A stretch of DNA of 64,000 bases from assembly GCA_018820765.1 (NCBI GenBank), contig JAHJNN010000017.1, positions 372,001-436,000 on the forward strand. The letters run 5' to 3'. Of this stretch, positions 27,674 to 37,396 are shown piece by piece. Made by a program: the position numbers and the translations under genes. The notes under the pieces were generated by a model. That model worked only from the letters and a program-made list of their open reading frames with translations, ran no database searches and was not told the origin of the DNA. Source of the stretch: Gammaproteobacteria bacterium. Lineage in GTDB: Bacteria; Pseudomonadota; Gammaproteobacteria; Burkholderiales; Thiobacillaceae. Within the stretch, counting starts at the first letter, position 1; every line of letters starts with the position of its first letter.

Positions 27674-28909
27674 TCAGAAATTCCCTTTGAACCAGCTCTT
27701 CATGCGTTCAAAAATGTCCTTCAAATTGTTGCCCGACAGCTTCGGCGCATCGCGCCCGCGCGCTTCCAGCCCGGCCAGCAAGAGACCCAGGCAGGTGGCG
27801 TAGCGCGGATTGCGCATGACGTCGGCCAGCCCGCCCTCGTAGCGCGGCCAGCCCATGCGCACCGGCATGTGGAAAACTTCCTCGCCCAGCTCGACCATGC
27901 CCTGCATGCCGGCCGAACCGCCGGTGATGACGATGCCGGACGACAGCAGCTCCTCGAAGCCGCTGCGGCGCAATTCGGCCTGCACCAGCGAATACAGCTC
28001 TTCCATGCGCGGCTCGATGAACTCGGCCAGCGTCTGTCGCGACAGCGTGCGCGGCGGGCGGTCGCCGATGCCGGGGACTTCGATCATGTCGCGCGAATCG
28101 GCCAATTGGCGCAGCGCGCAGCCGTACCGCACCTTGATGTCTTCGGCCTCTTTCGGCGGGGTGCGCAGCGCCACCGCGATGTCGTTGTTGACCTGGTCGC
28201 CCGCCACCGGAATCACCGCGGTGTGGCGGATGGCGCCGTTGGTGAACACGGCGATGTCGGTGGTGCCGCCGCCGATGTCGACCAGGCACACGCCGAGTTC
28301 CTTCTCGTCTTCGGTCAGCACGGCCATCGCCGAGGCGAGCGGCTGTAGCACCAGGTCGGCCACTTCCAGTCCGCAGCGGCGCACGCACTTGATGATGTTC
28401 TGCGCCGCCGACACCGCGCCGGTGACGATGTGCACCTTCACTTCGAGACGCACCGCGCTCATGCCGAGCGGGTCGCGCACGTCTTCCTGGCCGTCGACGA
28501 TGAACTCCTGCGGGATGGTGTGCAGGATCTGCTGGTCGGTCGGGATGTTGACCGCGCGCGCGGTCTCCACCACGCGGTCGACGTCCATCTGGCTGATTTC
28601 CTTGTCCTTGATGGCGAACATGCCGTGCGAGTTGAAGCTCTTGATGTGGCTGCCCGCAATGCCCGTATAGACCTCGCGGATCTTGCAGTCGGCCATCAGC
28701 TCGGCTTCTTCCAGCGCGCGCTGGATGGCGTTGACGGTGGCTTCGATGTTGACTACCACGCCGCGGCGCAGGCCGCGCGAGGGGCTGGTGCCCATGCCGA
28801 TGATTTCGAGTTCCCCGGCGTCGTTGATTTCGGCAACGATGCAGACGATCTTGGAGGTGCCGATGTCGAGGCCGACAACCAGGTTTTTGGGATCTCTTGG
28901 CTTGCTCAT
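27674..28909 (-). CDS. ftsA: FtsA, actin-like division protein
   Basis: 411 residues. It tethers FtsZ to the membrane. The ATP-binding phosphate-1 loop VVGLDIGTSKIVCIVAEI, the phosphate-2 region VCLVDIGGGTTDIAVF, and the C-terminal amphipathic membrane-targeting helix (IFERMKSWFKGNF) are clear. Its ATG overlaps the ftsQ stop (ATGA). Confidence 0.98.
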   Translation of the reverse strand: MSKPRDPKNLVVGLDIGTSKIVCIVAEINDAGELEIIGMGTSPSRGLRRGVVVNIEATVNAIQRALEEAELMADCKIREVYTGIAGSHIKSFNSHGMFAIKDKEISQMDVDRVVETARAVNIPTDQQILHTIPQEFIVDGQEDVRDPLGMSAVRLEVKVHIVTGAVSAAQNIIKCVRRCGLEVADLVLQPLASAMAVLTEDEKELGVCLVDIGGGTTDIAVFTNGAIRHTAVIPVAGDQVNNDIAVALRTPPKEAEDIKVRYGCALRQLADSRDMIEVPGIGDRPPRTLSRQTLAEFIEPRMEELYSLVQAELRRSGFEELLSSGIVITGGSAGMQGMVELGEEVFHMPVRMGWPRYEGGLADVMRNPRYATCLGLLLAGLEARGRDAPKLSGNNLKDIFERMKSWFKGNF

Positions 28910-29727
28910 GTTTCACTCGGTTTCAAAAGGGGGGCGGCGTCAGGCGTGCGCGCAGCAAAGCCGTGGGGCGCGATGCCGCCGGGCAGCCGGACGGCGAAGC
29001 CATCCGGATAGCGCAGATCGACGGTAAGGGGGACGAGCGCGGCGACCGGCGCCGCATCCTGCACCGCCGCATCCTGGGCTGCGGGTCGCGGGCCGAACAG
29101 GCGCGGGTAGAGAGCGACGAAGCGCGCCAAGCGGGTGTCGGTCTGATCGCGTCCGAGCGCGAGCTGCATGCCGTTTTCGAGCTGCAGCCGCCAGGCCCGG
29201 CGCGGCGACAGGCGCAGCTCGCGGATGCGCATGCCGAGCGGGGCGAGCGCGGCCTGATGGCGGCGATAGGCGGCCACCACCTCGGCGCTGCTGTCTTCCG
29301 GGCCGACGAGACGCGGCAGGGGCATCGTGACCGCGGCGACGAAGATGTCGCCCGCATCGTTCACCAGTGCATCGTCGTTCCAGCGTGCCAGCGGCACGTG
29401 CTCGACGAGCGACACCACCAGGGTGTCGGGCCAGCGGCGTTCCACCCGCGCCTCGCGCACCCACGGCAGTTTTTCCAGGCTCTCGCGCACCTGTTCCAGG
29501 TCGACGGTGAAAAAAGTGCCGCGCACCTGGCGCTCGGCCACCAGCCGGATCTGCGCCTCGGTGACATGCGCCACCGGGGTTTTCACCTCGATGCTGCGCA
29601 ATGCAAACCACGGCTGCGCCACCACCCAGCTGGCCGCGCCATAGGCGAGCAGGCCGAGCGCGCCCCAGGTCAGCACGCGGGCGACCTGGCTGAGCGGATG
29701 GTTGGCGAGTTCGGGGGAGGCGCTCAT
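28906..29727 (-). CDS. ftsQ: FtsQ, division protein
   Basis: 273 residues. One membrane helix (about 18-40) is followed by a POTRA domain ([23 protein letters not shown], about 42-110) and a beta domain (about 115-245), all periplasmic. It links FtsB/FtsL to the rest of the divisome. Overlaps both ddl and ftsA by 4 bp. Confidence 0.96.
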   Translation of the reverse strand: MSASPELANHPLSQVARVLTWGALGLLAYGAASWVVAQPWFALRSIEVKTPVAHVTEAQIRLVAERQVRGTFFTVDLEQVRESLEKLPWVREARVERRWPDTLVVSLVEHVPLARWNDDALVNDAGDIFVAAVTMPLPRLVGPEDSSAEVVAAYRRHQAALAPLGMRIRELRLSPRRAWRLQLENGMQLALGRDQTDTRLARFVALYPRLFGPRPAAQDAAVQDAAPVAALVPLTVDLRYPDGFAVRLPGGIAPHGFAARTPDAAPLLKPSET

Positions 29728-30710
29728 GCCAGCGTCTGCTCCAGTATCTTCAGGCAGAGGGCGTCGAAATCCAGGCCGGCGACGCGCGCAGCCATCGGCA
29801 CCAGGCTGTGGTCGGTCATGCCGGGCGAGGTGTTCACTTCCAGCAGGTAGGGGTTGCCGAGACTGTCCAGCATCAGGTCGACGCGGCCCCAGCCACGCCC
29901 GTCCACCAGGCGGAAGGCGTCCAGCGCGAGCTGGCGCAGCGCCATCTCCTGCGCCTCCGCAAGGCCGGCCGGGCAGTGGTACTGGGTGTCGTTGCGCAGG
30001 TATTTCGCCTCGAAATCGTAGAAGGCCTTGTCCGTGGCGGGCTGCAGGCGGATCAGCGGCAGCGCGGCGTCGCCGAGGATGCCGACGGTGAACTCGGCGC
30101 CATCGATGAATTTTTCCGCCAGCACCAGCGCATCGTGTTCGGCGGCGGTTTCATAGGCGGCCGCAAGCGTGCCGGGTTCGGTCACCTTGCTCATGCCGAT
30201 GCTGGAGCCTTCGCGCGCCGGCTTGACGAAAATCGGCAGGCCGAGCTTTCGTTCCACGGCGGCAAAATCGCTGGCCGCGGTGAGGATGTCCCAGTCGGCG
30301 GTGGGCAGGCCGGCGGCGCGCCACAACAGCTTGGTGCGCCACTTGTCCATGCCGAGCGCCGAGGCCATCACGCCGCTGCCGGTGTAGGGGATGTTCAGCA
30401 GTTCGAGCGCGCCCTGCATGCAGCCGTCCTCGCCATAGCGGCCGTGCAGCGCGATGAACACGCGATCGAATTCCCCGCTGATCAGGTCGCCGAGGTTGCG
30501 GTTGGCCGGATCGAAGGCGTGCGCATCGACGCCCTGCCGGGTCAGCGCTGCCAGCACTGCGGCGCCGCTGTTGAGCGACACCGGCCGCTCGGCCGAGGTG
30601 CCGCCCAGCATCACGGCGACTTTGCCATACGATCTTTCACGGGCTTTAGCCCGTAGAAAGTCGGAGTCCCCTTGTGGGGCGAATTTCTTCGAGGAATCCG
30701 ATTCACTCAC
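29724..30710 (-). CDS. ddl: Ddl, D-alanine--D-alanine ligase with a repeat-encoded N-terminal extension
   Basis: 328 residues. An ATP-grasp ligase making D-Ala-D-Ala for peptidoglycan. The core starts at about residue 27 ([22 protein letters not shown]), where family members normally begin. Catalytic and ATP-binding blocks such as [30 protein letters not shown] and the metal-binding end are intact. Residues about 8-25 ([18 protein letters not shown]) are encoded by a double-palindrome repeat. The ATG overlaps the murB stop (ATGA), so the extended start is probably used. Confidence 0.95.
   Translation of the reverse strand: MSESDSSKKFAPQGDSDFLRAKARERSYGKVAVMLGGTSAERPVSLNSGAAVLAALTRQGVDAHAFDPANRNLGDLISGEFDRVFIALHGRYGEDGCMQGALELLNIPYTGSGVMASALGMDKWRTKLLWRAAGLPTADWDILTAASDFAAVERKLGLPIFVKPAREGSSIGMSKVTEPGTLAAAYETAAEHDALVLAEKFIDGAEFTVGILGDAALPLIRLQPATDKAFYDFEAKYLRNDTQYHCPAGLAEAQEMALRQLALDAFRLVDGRGWGRVDLMLDSLGNPYLLEVNTSPGMTDHSLVPMAARVAGLDFDALCLKILEQTLA
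30634..30695. repeat. Double-palindrome repeat inside the ddl N-terminal codons
   Basis: Two adjacent hairpins: CTTTC-CGGGCT / AGCCCG-GAAAG at 30634-30660 and CCCC / GGGG with a TTGT loop at 30668-30679. It is translated in frame as the first part of Ddl. Only one copy is seen in this window. Confidence 0.65.
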
Positions 30711-31681
30711 TGCCGTTCTCCAATAATTCGCACTTCGCGGATGAGCTGCACGTTGGTGCGCGCTTCCACGGTGTCTTCAATATGTTCGATCAGGCGCTCG
30801 ATGTCGGTCGCCGTGGCGTAGCCCAGATTGACGATGAAATTCGCGTGCTTCGTCGACACCTGCGCATCGCCGATGCGGAAGCCCTTGAGCCCGCACCCCT
30901 CGATCAGGCGCGCCGCGAAATTGCCGGGCGGATTGCGGAACACCGAGCCGGCATTGGGCTGCCCCAATGGCTGCGATGCGATGCGCTTTTTCAGCAATTC
31001 CTTGATGGTTTCGCGCGAGGCCACCCCGTCGCCGTGGGCGAGCCGGAACCAGCCGCCGATGAACCACTCTTCCTGGGGATGCTTCAGCGCCACGTGGCGG
31101 TAGCCGATCACGTATTCGTCCTGCCGCCGCTCGTTCAGCTGCCCCTGGCGGTCCAGCGTCTGCACCTGCACCAGCCTGTGCCAGGTTTCGCCGCCGTAGC
31201 AGCCGGCATTCATCGCCATTGCGCCGCCGACGGTGCCGGGAATGCCGGCCCAGAACTCGCCGCCGACCAGGTTGTGGTTGGCGGTAAAGCGCGCCAGCTT
31301 GGGCGCCGCGACGCCTGCCTGGGCATACACCAGAGCGGTGTCGGCATCCTCCGGCGCGGGCGGCAGGCCGTGGGTGCGGCTCTCGATCGCCAGATTCTTC
31401 AGCACGCCATGCAGCAGGATCACCACCCCTTTGACGCCGCCGTCGCGCACCAGCAGATTGCTGCCGAGCCCAACGATGTGGATGTCCTCGTGCGCCGGCA
31501 CCGAGCGCACCAGCCAGGTCAGGTCTTCCAGGTCGGCCGGGATGTAGACGCGCTGGGCGGCGCCGCCGGCGCGCCAGGACACGTGCTTTTTCATCGGCTC
31601 GTTGTAGAGGAAGTGCCCGCGCAGCACGGGTGCGGCACCGCCGCCGAGGTCCATCTCGCTCATCCGGTAGTCATGCCGCAT
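30707..31681 (-). CDS. murB: MurB, UDP-MurNAc dehydrogenase (enolpyruvyl reductase)
   Basis: 324 residues from the ATG at 31681, with GGAGGG upstream; an ATG at 31663 would also fit. A FAD-binding enzyme reducing UDP-GlcNAc-enolpyruvate with NADPH. The FAD motif [13 protein letters not shown] (here [10 protein letters not shown]), [20 protein letters not shown], and the type-I tail [10 protein letters not shown] with [19 protein letters not shown] are present. It overlaps the end of murC by 11 bp and the start of ddl by 4 bp. Confidence 0.97.
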   Translation of the reverse strand: MRHDYRMSEMDLGGGAAPVLRGHFLYNEPMKKHVSWRAGGAAQRVYIPADLEDLTWLVRSVPAHEDIHIVGLGSNLLVRDGGVKGVVILLHGVLKNLAIESRTHGLPPAPEDADTALVYAQAGVAAPKLARFTANHNLVGGEFWAGIPGTVGGAMAMNAGCYGGETWHRLVQVQTLDRQGQLNERRQDEYVIGYRHVALKHPQEEWFIGGWFRLAHGDGVASRETIKELLKKRIASQPLGQPNAGSVFRNPPGNFAARLIEGCGLKGFRIGDAQVSTKHANFIVNLGYATATDIERLIEHIEDTVEARTNVQLIREVRIIGERQ

Positions 31682-33116
31682 GGCTCGCCCTCCCAGAGGA
31701 CTCCGATCCACTAGGCCCTGAAGGACCTGTGGAATCGTATGCTCCCAGGGCCGGCGCCACCTGGCCGATGCTGCCGGCGCCCATCACCAGCACCACGTCG
31801 TTCGCCTGCGCGAGGTCGCCCACCGCCGTGGGCACGTCGGCGACGCTTTCCACGAACACCGGCTCGACCTTGCCCGCCACCCGCACCGCGCGGGCAAGCG
31901 CGCGGCCGTCGGCGGCGACGATCGGCGCCTCGCCGGCCGGATAGACCTCGGTCAGCACCAGCACGTCGGTCTCCGACAGCACTTTCACGAAGTCCTCGAA
32001 GCAGTCGCGGGTGCGGGTAAAGCGGTGCGGCTGGAACACCAGCACCAGCCGCCGCCCGGGGAAGGCGCCGCGCGCCGCCGCCAGGGTGGCCGCCATTTCC
32101 ACCGGATGGTGGCCGTAGTCGTCGATCAGGGTGTAGCGGCCGCCATCCCTGGCGGGCAGTTCGCCGTAGCGCTGGAAGCGGCGGCCGACGCCGTGGAATT
32201 CGGCCAGCGCCCTGACGATGGCGGCGTCGCTGGCGTCGACTTCGGTCGCCACCGCGATGGCCGCCAGCGCGTTCAGCACGTTGTGCATGCCAGGGTGGTT
32301 CAGCACCACGTCGAGATCGGCCATGCCCTCGCGCTTGACGGTGAAATGCATGCGTCCGTGTTCGAAGCGCGGATTCACCCCGCGCACTTGCGCCGCCTCG
32401 TCGAAGCCGTAGGTGGTGATCGGCTTGGTGATGCGCGGCAGGATTTCGCGCACGTGCGGATCGTCGATGCACAGCACCGCCATGCCGTAGAAGGGCAGGC
32501 GCTGGCAGAAATCGACGAAGGCCGTTTTCAGGCGCTCGAAATCATGGCCGTAGGTCTCCATGTGATCGGCGTCGATGTTGGTGACGATCGCGATCACCGG
32601 TGTGAGATAGAGGAACGAAGCGTCGGATTCGTCGGCCTCGGCCACCAGGAAATCGCCCTGTCCCAGCCGCGCGTTGGTGCCGGCCGCGGTCAGCTTGCCG
32701 CCGATGACGTAGGTCGGGTCCATGTCCGCTTCGCCGAGGATGCTGGCGACGAGGCTGGTGGTGGTGGTCTTGCCGTGGGTGCCGGCCACCGCGATCCCCT
32801 GCTTCAGGCGCATCAGTTCGGCCAGCATCAGCGCCCGCGGCACGATGGGGATTTTTTTCTCGCGTGCGGCGGCGACTTCGGGGTTGGCTTCCTGCACCGC
32901 GGTCGAGGTGACGACCACGTCGGCGCCGGCGATGTTCTCGGCCGCGTGGCCGCGCTGAATGCGCGCACCCAACCCGGCCAGCCGTTGCGTCACCGCATTG
33001 TCGGCGAGATCGGAACCCGACACCGCGTAGCCGAGGTTCAGCAGCACTTCGGCGATGCCGCTCATGCCGACGCCGCCGATGCCTACGAAGTGAATGTGTT
33101 TGACCGCGTGTTTCAT
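31671..33116 (-). CDS. murC: MurC, UDP-MurNAc--L-alanine ligase
   Basis: 481 residues. The first amino-acid ligase of peptidoglycan synthesis. Rossmann start [15 protein letters not shown]-binding [12 protein letters not shown], and the central Mur-ligase blocks including DDYGHHP and FQPHRFTRT are clear. After the normal end ([13 protein letters not shown]) comes a tail of about 25 residues ([17 protein letters not shown]) whose DNA is a small palindrome. Overlaps murB by 11 bp. Confidence 0.97.
   Translation of the reverse strand: MKHAVKHIHFVGIGGVGMSGIAEVLLNLGYAVSGSDLADNAVTQRLAGLGARIQRGHAAENIAGADVVVTSTAVQEANPEVAAAREKKIPIVPRALMLAELMRLKQGIAVAGTHGKTTTTSLVASILGEADMDPTYVIGGKLTAAGTNARLGQGDFLVAEADESDASFLYLTPVIAIVTNIDADHMETYGHDFERLKTAFVDFCQRLPFYGMAVLCIDDPHVREILPRITKPITTYGFDEAAQVRGVNPRFEHGRMHFTVKREGMADLDVVLNHPGMHNVLNALAAIAVATEVDASDAAIVRALAEFHGVGRRFQRYGELPARDGGRYTLIDDYGHHPVEMAATLAAARGAFPGRRLVLVFQPHRFTRTRDCFEDFVKVLSETDVLVLTEVYPAGEAPIVAADGRALARAVRVAGKVEPVFVESVADVPTAVGDLAQANDVVLVMGAGSIGQVAPALGAYDSTGPSGPSGSESSGRASHAA
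31704..31737. repeat. Small palindrome encoding the MurC tail
   Basis: Imperfect inverted repeat with CGAT-CCAC-AGG-CCT blocks pairing with AGG-CCT-GTGG-ATCG blocks, with single-base bulges. Part of the left arm (CTCCGATCCACT) recurs at about 45900 after the DUF1269-like gene. Confidence 0.5.
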
Positions 33117-33136
33117 GGTTCGCGCCTCCGGCGCGA

Positions 33137-33286
33137 GGGATCAGGATTCAGGAACCAGGGGTCAGGGGCGGCGGCCGGCAGGCAAAAGCTTGGCACCGAA
33201 CCTGCGCGCCCGGAGACGCCCGATAAGCTGCGGATCGTCGTCATCATGCCGCTCCCCCTGACCCCTGACCCCTGGCCCCTGACCCC
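33137..33286. repeat. Inverted G-rich repeats between murG and murC
   Basis: About 150 bp. At 33254-33286 the minus strand carries five G-runs of at least four bases, each separated by 3 nt (TCA or CCA), encoding the MurG tail. At 33137-33168 the plus strand has a decayed version (CAGGGGTCAGGGG and relatives). The two form an inverted pair, like the ends of a small element. Confidence 0.7.
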
Positions 33287-34374
33287 TCGGCCAGGGCCTC
33301 GCAAATATCGGCGACCTGCTGGGTCGCGTCCGGTTTCGCCAAGGCACGCGCCTTGTCCGACATGGATGCCAAGGTGGCGCGGTCGAGTCCGGCTATCAGT
33401 GCGGCAAGTTTCTCCGCAGTGAGATCGCGTTGCTGCATCAGCCAGGCCGCGCCGGCTTCGGCGAGGAACTCGGCATTGCCGGTCTGGTGGTCGTCCACCG
33501 CGAACGGAAAGGGCACCAGCACCGCGGGCACGCCGGCGCAGGCCAGCTCGGCCACGGTCATCGCCCCTGCGCGGCAAATGGCAAAGTCGCACGCCTGATA
33601 GGCAGAAGCCATGTCTTCGATGTAGTCGCGCACCTCGGCCTCGACCCCGGCGGCCGCGTAGTTCGCGCGCAGGCGATCCAGGTGCTGGCGGCCCGACTGG
33701 TGCACGACCTGCGGCCGCCGGTCGGCCGGCAACAAGGCCAGCGCCTTCGGTACCAGATCATTGAGTGCCGAGGCGCCGAGACTGCCGCCGACCACCAGAA
33801 GATTGAGCGGGCCGCTGCGCGCGGCTTTGGCCGCAGCGGCAATGTCCGTACGCACCGGGTTGCCCACCCACTCGGTGTCGACCTTGCGGCAGGGAATCGG
33901 CTTGTCGTGCGCGTGAGTGAACACCTTGGGAAAGGCGGTCAGCACGCGATCGGCCAGGCAGGCCAGTACGCGGTTGGTCAGCCCGCCGACGGAATTCTGT
34001 TCGTGAATGACCAGCGGCTTGTTCAGCAGACTCGCCATCATGCCGCCGGGGAAGGCGGTGTAGCCGCCCATGCCGAGCACCACGTCGGGACGGCGCTTGA
34101 GGATGGCAGCGAGGCTTTGCCAGAAGGCAAGCAGCAGCAGCGCCGGCAACAGCAGCTTCTTCAGCACGCTCTTGCCGCGCATGCCGCCCATCGACACCCA
34201 CACCATGTCGATCCCGGCCGCCGGCACCACCCGCGCCTCGAGACCTGCGCGGGTGCCGAGCCAGAACACGTCCCAGCCGCGCGAACGCAGGGCGTCGGCC
34301 ACCGCCAGCGCCGGATAGACGTGGCCGCCGGTGCCGCCGGCCATGACCATCAGGGTACGGTTCGCGGCGGCCAT
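33244..34374 (-). CDS. murG: MurG, lipid II-forming GlcNAc transferase
   Basis: 376 residues. A GT-B glycosyltransferase on the inner face of the membrane. The N-terminal [25 protein letters not shown], the nucleotide-binding [13 protein letters not shown], and [35 protein letters not shown] are intact. The last about 14 residues ([14 protein letters not shown]) come from a G-rich tandem repeat and are not typical of the family. The start lies in a copy of a 27-bp duplicated junction with ftsW. Confidence 0.97.
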   Translation of the reverse strand: MAAANRTLMVMAGGTGGHVYPALAVADALRSRGWDVFWLGTRAGLEARVVPAAGIDMVWVSMGGMRGKSVLKKLLLPALLLLAFWQSLAAILKRRPDVVLGMGGYTAFPGGMMASLLNKPLVIHEQNSVGGLTNRVLACLADRVLTAFPKVFTHAHDKPIPCRKVDTEWVGNPVRTDIAAAAKAARSGPLNLLVVGGSLGASALNDLVPKALALLPADRRPQVVHQSGRQHLDRLRANYAAAGVEAEVRDYIEDMASAYQACDFAICRAGAMTVAELACAGVPAVLVPFPFAVDDHQTGNAEFLAEAGAAWLMQQRDLTAEKLAALIAGLDRATLASMSDKARALAKPDATQQVADICEALAEGSGARGQGSGGAA

Positions 34375-34520
34375 CAGAACGTCTTCCCCCGCATCGTCAA
34401 TCGCTTTGGGCGGGCGCAGCCCACGTTCGCCCCCTCTCCCGCAAGCGGGAGAGGAGGGTTGGGGAGAGGGAAGATGATGCGGTTCATATCCATCATCAAA
34501 ACGTCTTCCCCCGCATCATC
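34372..34520. repeat. Duplicated ftsW/murG junction flanking a repeat insertion
   Basis: A 27-bp direct repeat with two mismatches occurs at 34372-34398 and 34494-34520; its core is AACGTCTTCCCCCGCATC. Each copy contains the overlapping ftsW stop and murG start (TGATG on the minus strand). The 95 bp between includes copy C of the palindromic repeat (34424-34470, CCTCTCCCGC / GCGGGAGAGG). Confidence 0.85.
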
Positions 34521-35653
34521 TGCCGATGCTCCCAGTCGATGCGCAGCAGCACCGCAATCGCCAGGCAGTTGGCGACGATGCCGCTGCCGCCGAAGGACAG
34601 GAAGGGCAGCGTGAGGCCCTTGGTCGGCAGGAGGCCGACGTTCACCCCCATGTTGATGAGCGCCTGCACGCCCAGCCAGATGCCGATGCCCTGCGCCACC
34701 AGCGCGCAGAAGTTGCGCTCGAGCTGGGCGGCGCGATGGCCGATCAGGAAGGCCTTGGCGATGAGCCAGGCGAACAGGCCGATCACCACCGCGACGCCGA
34801 CGAAGCCGAATTCCTCGGCGATCACCGCCATCAGGAAATCGGTATGCGCTTCCGGCAGGTAGAACAGCTTCTCGACGCTGCCGCCCAGCCCGAGGCCGAG
34901 CCATTCGCCGCGGCCGAAGGCGATCAGGGCATGCGACAGCTGGTAGCCCTTGCCGTAGGGGTCGGCAAACGGGTCCATGAAGCCGAGTACGCGCTGCAGG
35001 CGATAGGGCGAAGTCAGGATCAACAGGACGAAGCCCACCAGCAGCACCACCACCAGCCCGGCGAAGACTTTCCAGTTGAGCCCGCCGAGGAACAGGATGC
35101 CCATGGCGATCGACACGATGACGACGAAGGCGCCGAAATCGGGCTCGCGCAGCAACAGGGCGCCGGCCAGCATCATCACTGCGGCCATCGGCAAGAAGCC
35201 CTTCTTGAAGTCGTGCATGAAGGCGGCCTTGCGGGTGGTGTAGTCGGCGGCGTACACCACGGCGAGAAACTTCATCAGCTCGGACGGCTGCAGGTTGGCG
35301 AAGCCGAGCGGAATCCACCGGCGGCTGCCGTTGACCTCGCGCCCGATGCCGGGGATCAGCACCACGATCAGCAACAGCAGGCCGGCAAGAAAGAGGAAGG
35401 GCGCCGCCTGCTGCCACACCCGCATCGGCACCTGGAACGCGGTCATGCCGACCCCCACGCCGATGGCGATGAAGATGCCCTGCCGCAGCAAATAATATTC
35501 GCCATTGTGGCCGGTATATCGGGCCGCCTCGGCGATCGCGAGCGAGGCGGAATACACCATCACCAGGCCGATCGCCAGCAGGCCGAGCGCCAGCCACAGC
35601 AGGCTGAAGTCAAGCTCGGCACTGGGTTTGGGCGCGCGCGCGGTGTACAGCAT
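34496..35653 (-). CDS. ftsW: FtsW, divisome peptidoglycan polymerase (SEDS)
   Basis: 385 residues from the ATG at 35653; a TTG at 35659 overlapping the murD stop is an alternative. Ten membrane segments of the SEDS family, with the characteristic [23 protein letters not shown] and GGSGIVANC (end of the family core). FtsW polymerises lipid II with FtsI at the septum. It sits between murD and murG as in most proteobacteria. Confidence 0.96.
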   Translation of the reverse strand: MLYTARAPKPSAELDFSLLWLALGLLAIGLVMVYSASLAIAEAARYTGHNGEYYLLRQGIFIAIGVGVGMTAFQVPMRVWQQAAPFLFLAGLLLLIVVLIPGIGREVNGSRRWIPLGFANLQPSELMKFLAVVYAADYTTRKAAFMHDFKKGFLPMAAVMMLAGALLLREPDFGAFVVIVSIAMGILFLGGLNWKVFAGLVVVLLVGFVLLILTSPYRLQRVLGFMDPFADPYGKGYQLSHALIAFGRGEWLGLGLGGSVEKLFYLPEAHTDFLMAVIAEEFGFVGVAVVIGLFAWLIAKAFLIGHRAAQLERNFCALVAQGIGIWLGVQALINMGVNVGLLPTKGLTLPFLSFGGSGIVANCLAIAVLLRIDWEHRQMMRGKTF

Positions 35654-35655
35654 CG

Positions 35656-37176
35656 TCAATTCGCCTTGGGCTCAGCGTTCGCCCCCTCTCCCTTGAGGGG
35701 AGAGGGTTGGGGATTACCATCGACTTGCCCGCTTGCGGGCTTAGTCGACTGGTTAGTAGTTTCACCAGAGGGCTGTGCCGCCCTTTCCGCCGCCAGCTTT
35801 TTCACCGCTTCGACGAAGACGTCGGCGCGATGAATGTAGTTGCGGAACATGTCGAAACTGGCGCACGCGGGCGACAGCAGAACGGCGTCACCGGGCAGGG
35901 CCAGACGATGCGCCTGCGCGACGGCATTGGCCAGACTGTCGACGCGATGGGTGTCGATGCCGCTGCCCGCGAGCTCGGCGGCGATCAGCGGCGCATCGCG
36001 CCCGATCAGCAGCACCGCGCGGGCGTTGGCCTCGACCGCGGCCTTGAGCGGGCCGAAGTCCTGGCCCTTGCCGTCACCACCCAGGATCACCACGGCCCGG
36101 GTCTTCCCCATGCCGTAGAGCGCGGCTTCGGTCGCGCCGACATTGGTGCCCTTGGAATCGTCGTAATACGTCACGCCGTCGATCTCGGCGACTTTTTCCA
36201 CCCGGTGCGGCAGGCCCTTGAAATGCACCAGGCCGCGCAGCAGAGCTTCCATCGGCAGGCCCAGCGCACGCGTCATCGCCAGCGCGGCCAGCGCGTTGGC
36301 GGCGTTGTGCAAACCGGCCACCGGCAGAGCGGACAGCGGCATCAGCATGTCGCCGCCCAGACAGAGTTCGTCTTCGCACAGGCCGAAGTTCTCGTCCTGC
36401 GGGCAGCGGTCGAGGCCGAAGCTGACCACATGCCGGCCGGGCAGGGCCATGGCCATCGAGCGCGCATCGTCGCGATTGAGCACCTGCACGCCGTCGCCGC
36501 TGAAAATCCGCGCCTTGGCCGCCGCATAGGCGTCCATGTCGGGATAGCGGTCCATGTGGTCTTCCGACAGGTTGAGCACGGTGGCCGTATCGGCATTGAG
36601 GCTGGACGTCGTTTCGAGCTGGAACGACGACAGCTCCAGCACCCAAACCTGGGGCACGGAGGCGAATCCCAACTCGATATCGAGCAGCGCATCCAGCACC
36701 GGCAGGCCGATGTTGCCCGCCACGCAGGTGGCCAGTCCCGCCATGCGGCACATGTCGCCGCACATCGCGGTGACGGTGCTCTTGCCGTTGCTGCCGGTGA
36801 TGGCGAGCACCCGCATCGGATGCTCGCGCTGTGCGTTGAGCGCGGCGACGGCACGGGCGAACAGTTCGACGTCGCCTACCGCCTCGACCCCGGCGGCAAT
36901 TGCGCGCGCCACCGCCGGGTCGGCCAGCGGCACGCCGGGACTGACCACCAGCATGTCGGCTGCCTGCAGCCGTGCGTCGTCGAACGGCCCGGTATGAAGC
37001 GGGATCTGCGGCAGCAGTTCGGCCAAGCGCAGCGCATGCGGCGGCGCTGCGCGGCTGTCGGCCACGCTCACCTGCGCGCCGCGCGCGGCCAGCCAGCGCG
37101 CGCACGACAGGCCGGTGTCGCCCAGGCCGAGCACCAGGATGTTTTTGCCGGAAAGCATGAGGCTGTCGAGGTTCAT
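35656..37176 (-). CDS. murD: MurD, UDP-MurNAc-Ala--D-Glu ligase with repeat-encoded C-terminal tail
   Basis: 506 residues, versus about 440-470 in the family. Starts at the ATG at 37176 that lies in the duplicated mraY/murD junction. Rossmann start [14 protein letters not shown]-binding [13 protein letters not shown], and [15 protein letters not shown] and [10 protein letters not shown] are intact. The normal end is near KKLAAE. The last about 35 residues ([21 protein letters not shown]) are encoded by palindromic repeat copy B. The tail is probably disordered and tolerated. Confidence 0.97.
   Translation of the reverse strand: MNLDSLMLSGKNILVLGLGDTGLSCARWLAARGAQVSVADSRAAPPHALRLAELLPQIPLHTGPFDDARLQAADMLVVSPGVPLADPAVARAIAAGVEAVGDVELFARAVAALNAQREHPMRVLAITGSNGKSTVTAMCGDMCRMAGLATCVAGNIGLPVLDALLDIELGFASVPQVWVLELSSFQLETTSSLNADTATVLNLSEDHMDRYPDMDAYAAAKARIFSGDGVQVLNRDDARSMAMALPGRHVVSFGLDRCPQDENFGLCEDELCLGGDMLMPLSALPVAGLHNAANALAALAMTRALGLPMEALLRGLVHFKGLPHRVEKVAEIDGVTYYDDSKGTNVGATEAALYGMGKTRAVVILGGDGKGQDFGPLKAAVEANARAVLLIGRDAPLIAAELAGSGIDTHRVDSLANAVAQAHRLALPGDAVLLSPACASFDMFRNYIHRADVFVEAVKKLAAERAAQPSGETTNQSTKPASGQVDGNPQPSPLKGEGANAEPKAN
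35675..35759. repeat. Composite palindromic repeat, copy B (inside murD)
   Basis: 85 bp, same two-hairpin structure as copy A at 5631-5715; 24 consecutive bases including the second hairpin are identical. Read in the same orientation and reading frame as copy A, giving the shared peptide STKPASGQV. Confidence 0.88.
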
Positions 37177-37396
37177 CTCAGTTTCAGGCTCGACAGGCCA
37201 ATAAGCACCAGCATCATGCTGATGATCCAGAAACGCACGGGCAGATTTTGGTGTCGCCATAACGTGCCGGCGCTGCCAGCACGTAAGTCTCCCCCGAATC
37301 TTCCCGTGATGCGTTTCATCCTGGTTGCGCTCATCTCAGTTTCAGACTCGAAAGGCCAATAAGCACCAGCATCATGCTGATGATCCAGAAACGCAC
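37174..37396. repeat. Duplicated mraY/murD junction flanking inserted DNA
   Basis: A 65-bp direct repeat, 63 of 65 positions identical, lies at 37174-37238 and 37332-37396. Each copy contains the last codons of mraY and the overlapping stop/start ATGA. The 93 bp between them match nothing else I can see in the window. The copy next to murD plus the insert makes an open frame of 53 codons (37173-37334) ending like MraY. Confidence 0.88.

Noticed and set aside
33254-33286. CRISPR-like short tandem array
   Set aside because: The 7-bp period and absence of distinct spacers do not fit CRISPR; it is a simple G-rich repeat.
37173-37334. 53-codon gene between mraY and murD
   Set aside because: It is a by-product of the duplicated mraY end plus inserted DNA, with no independent evidence of function.
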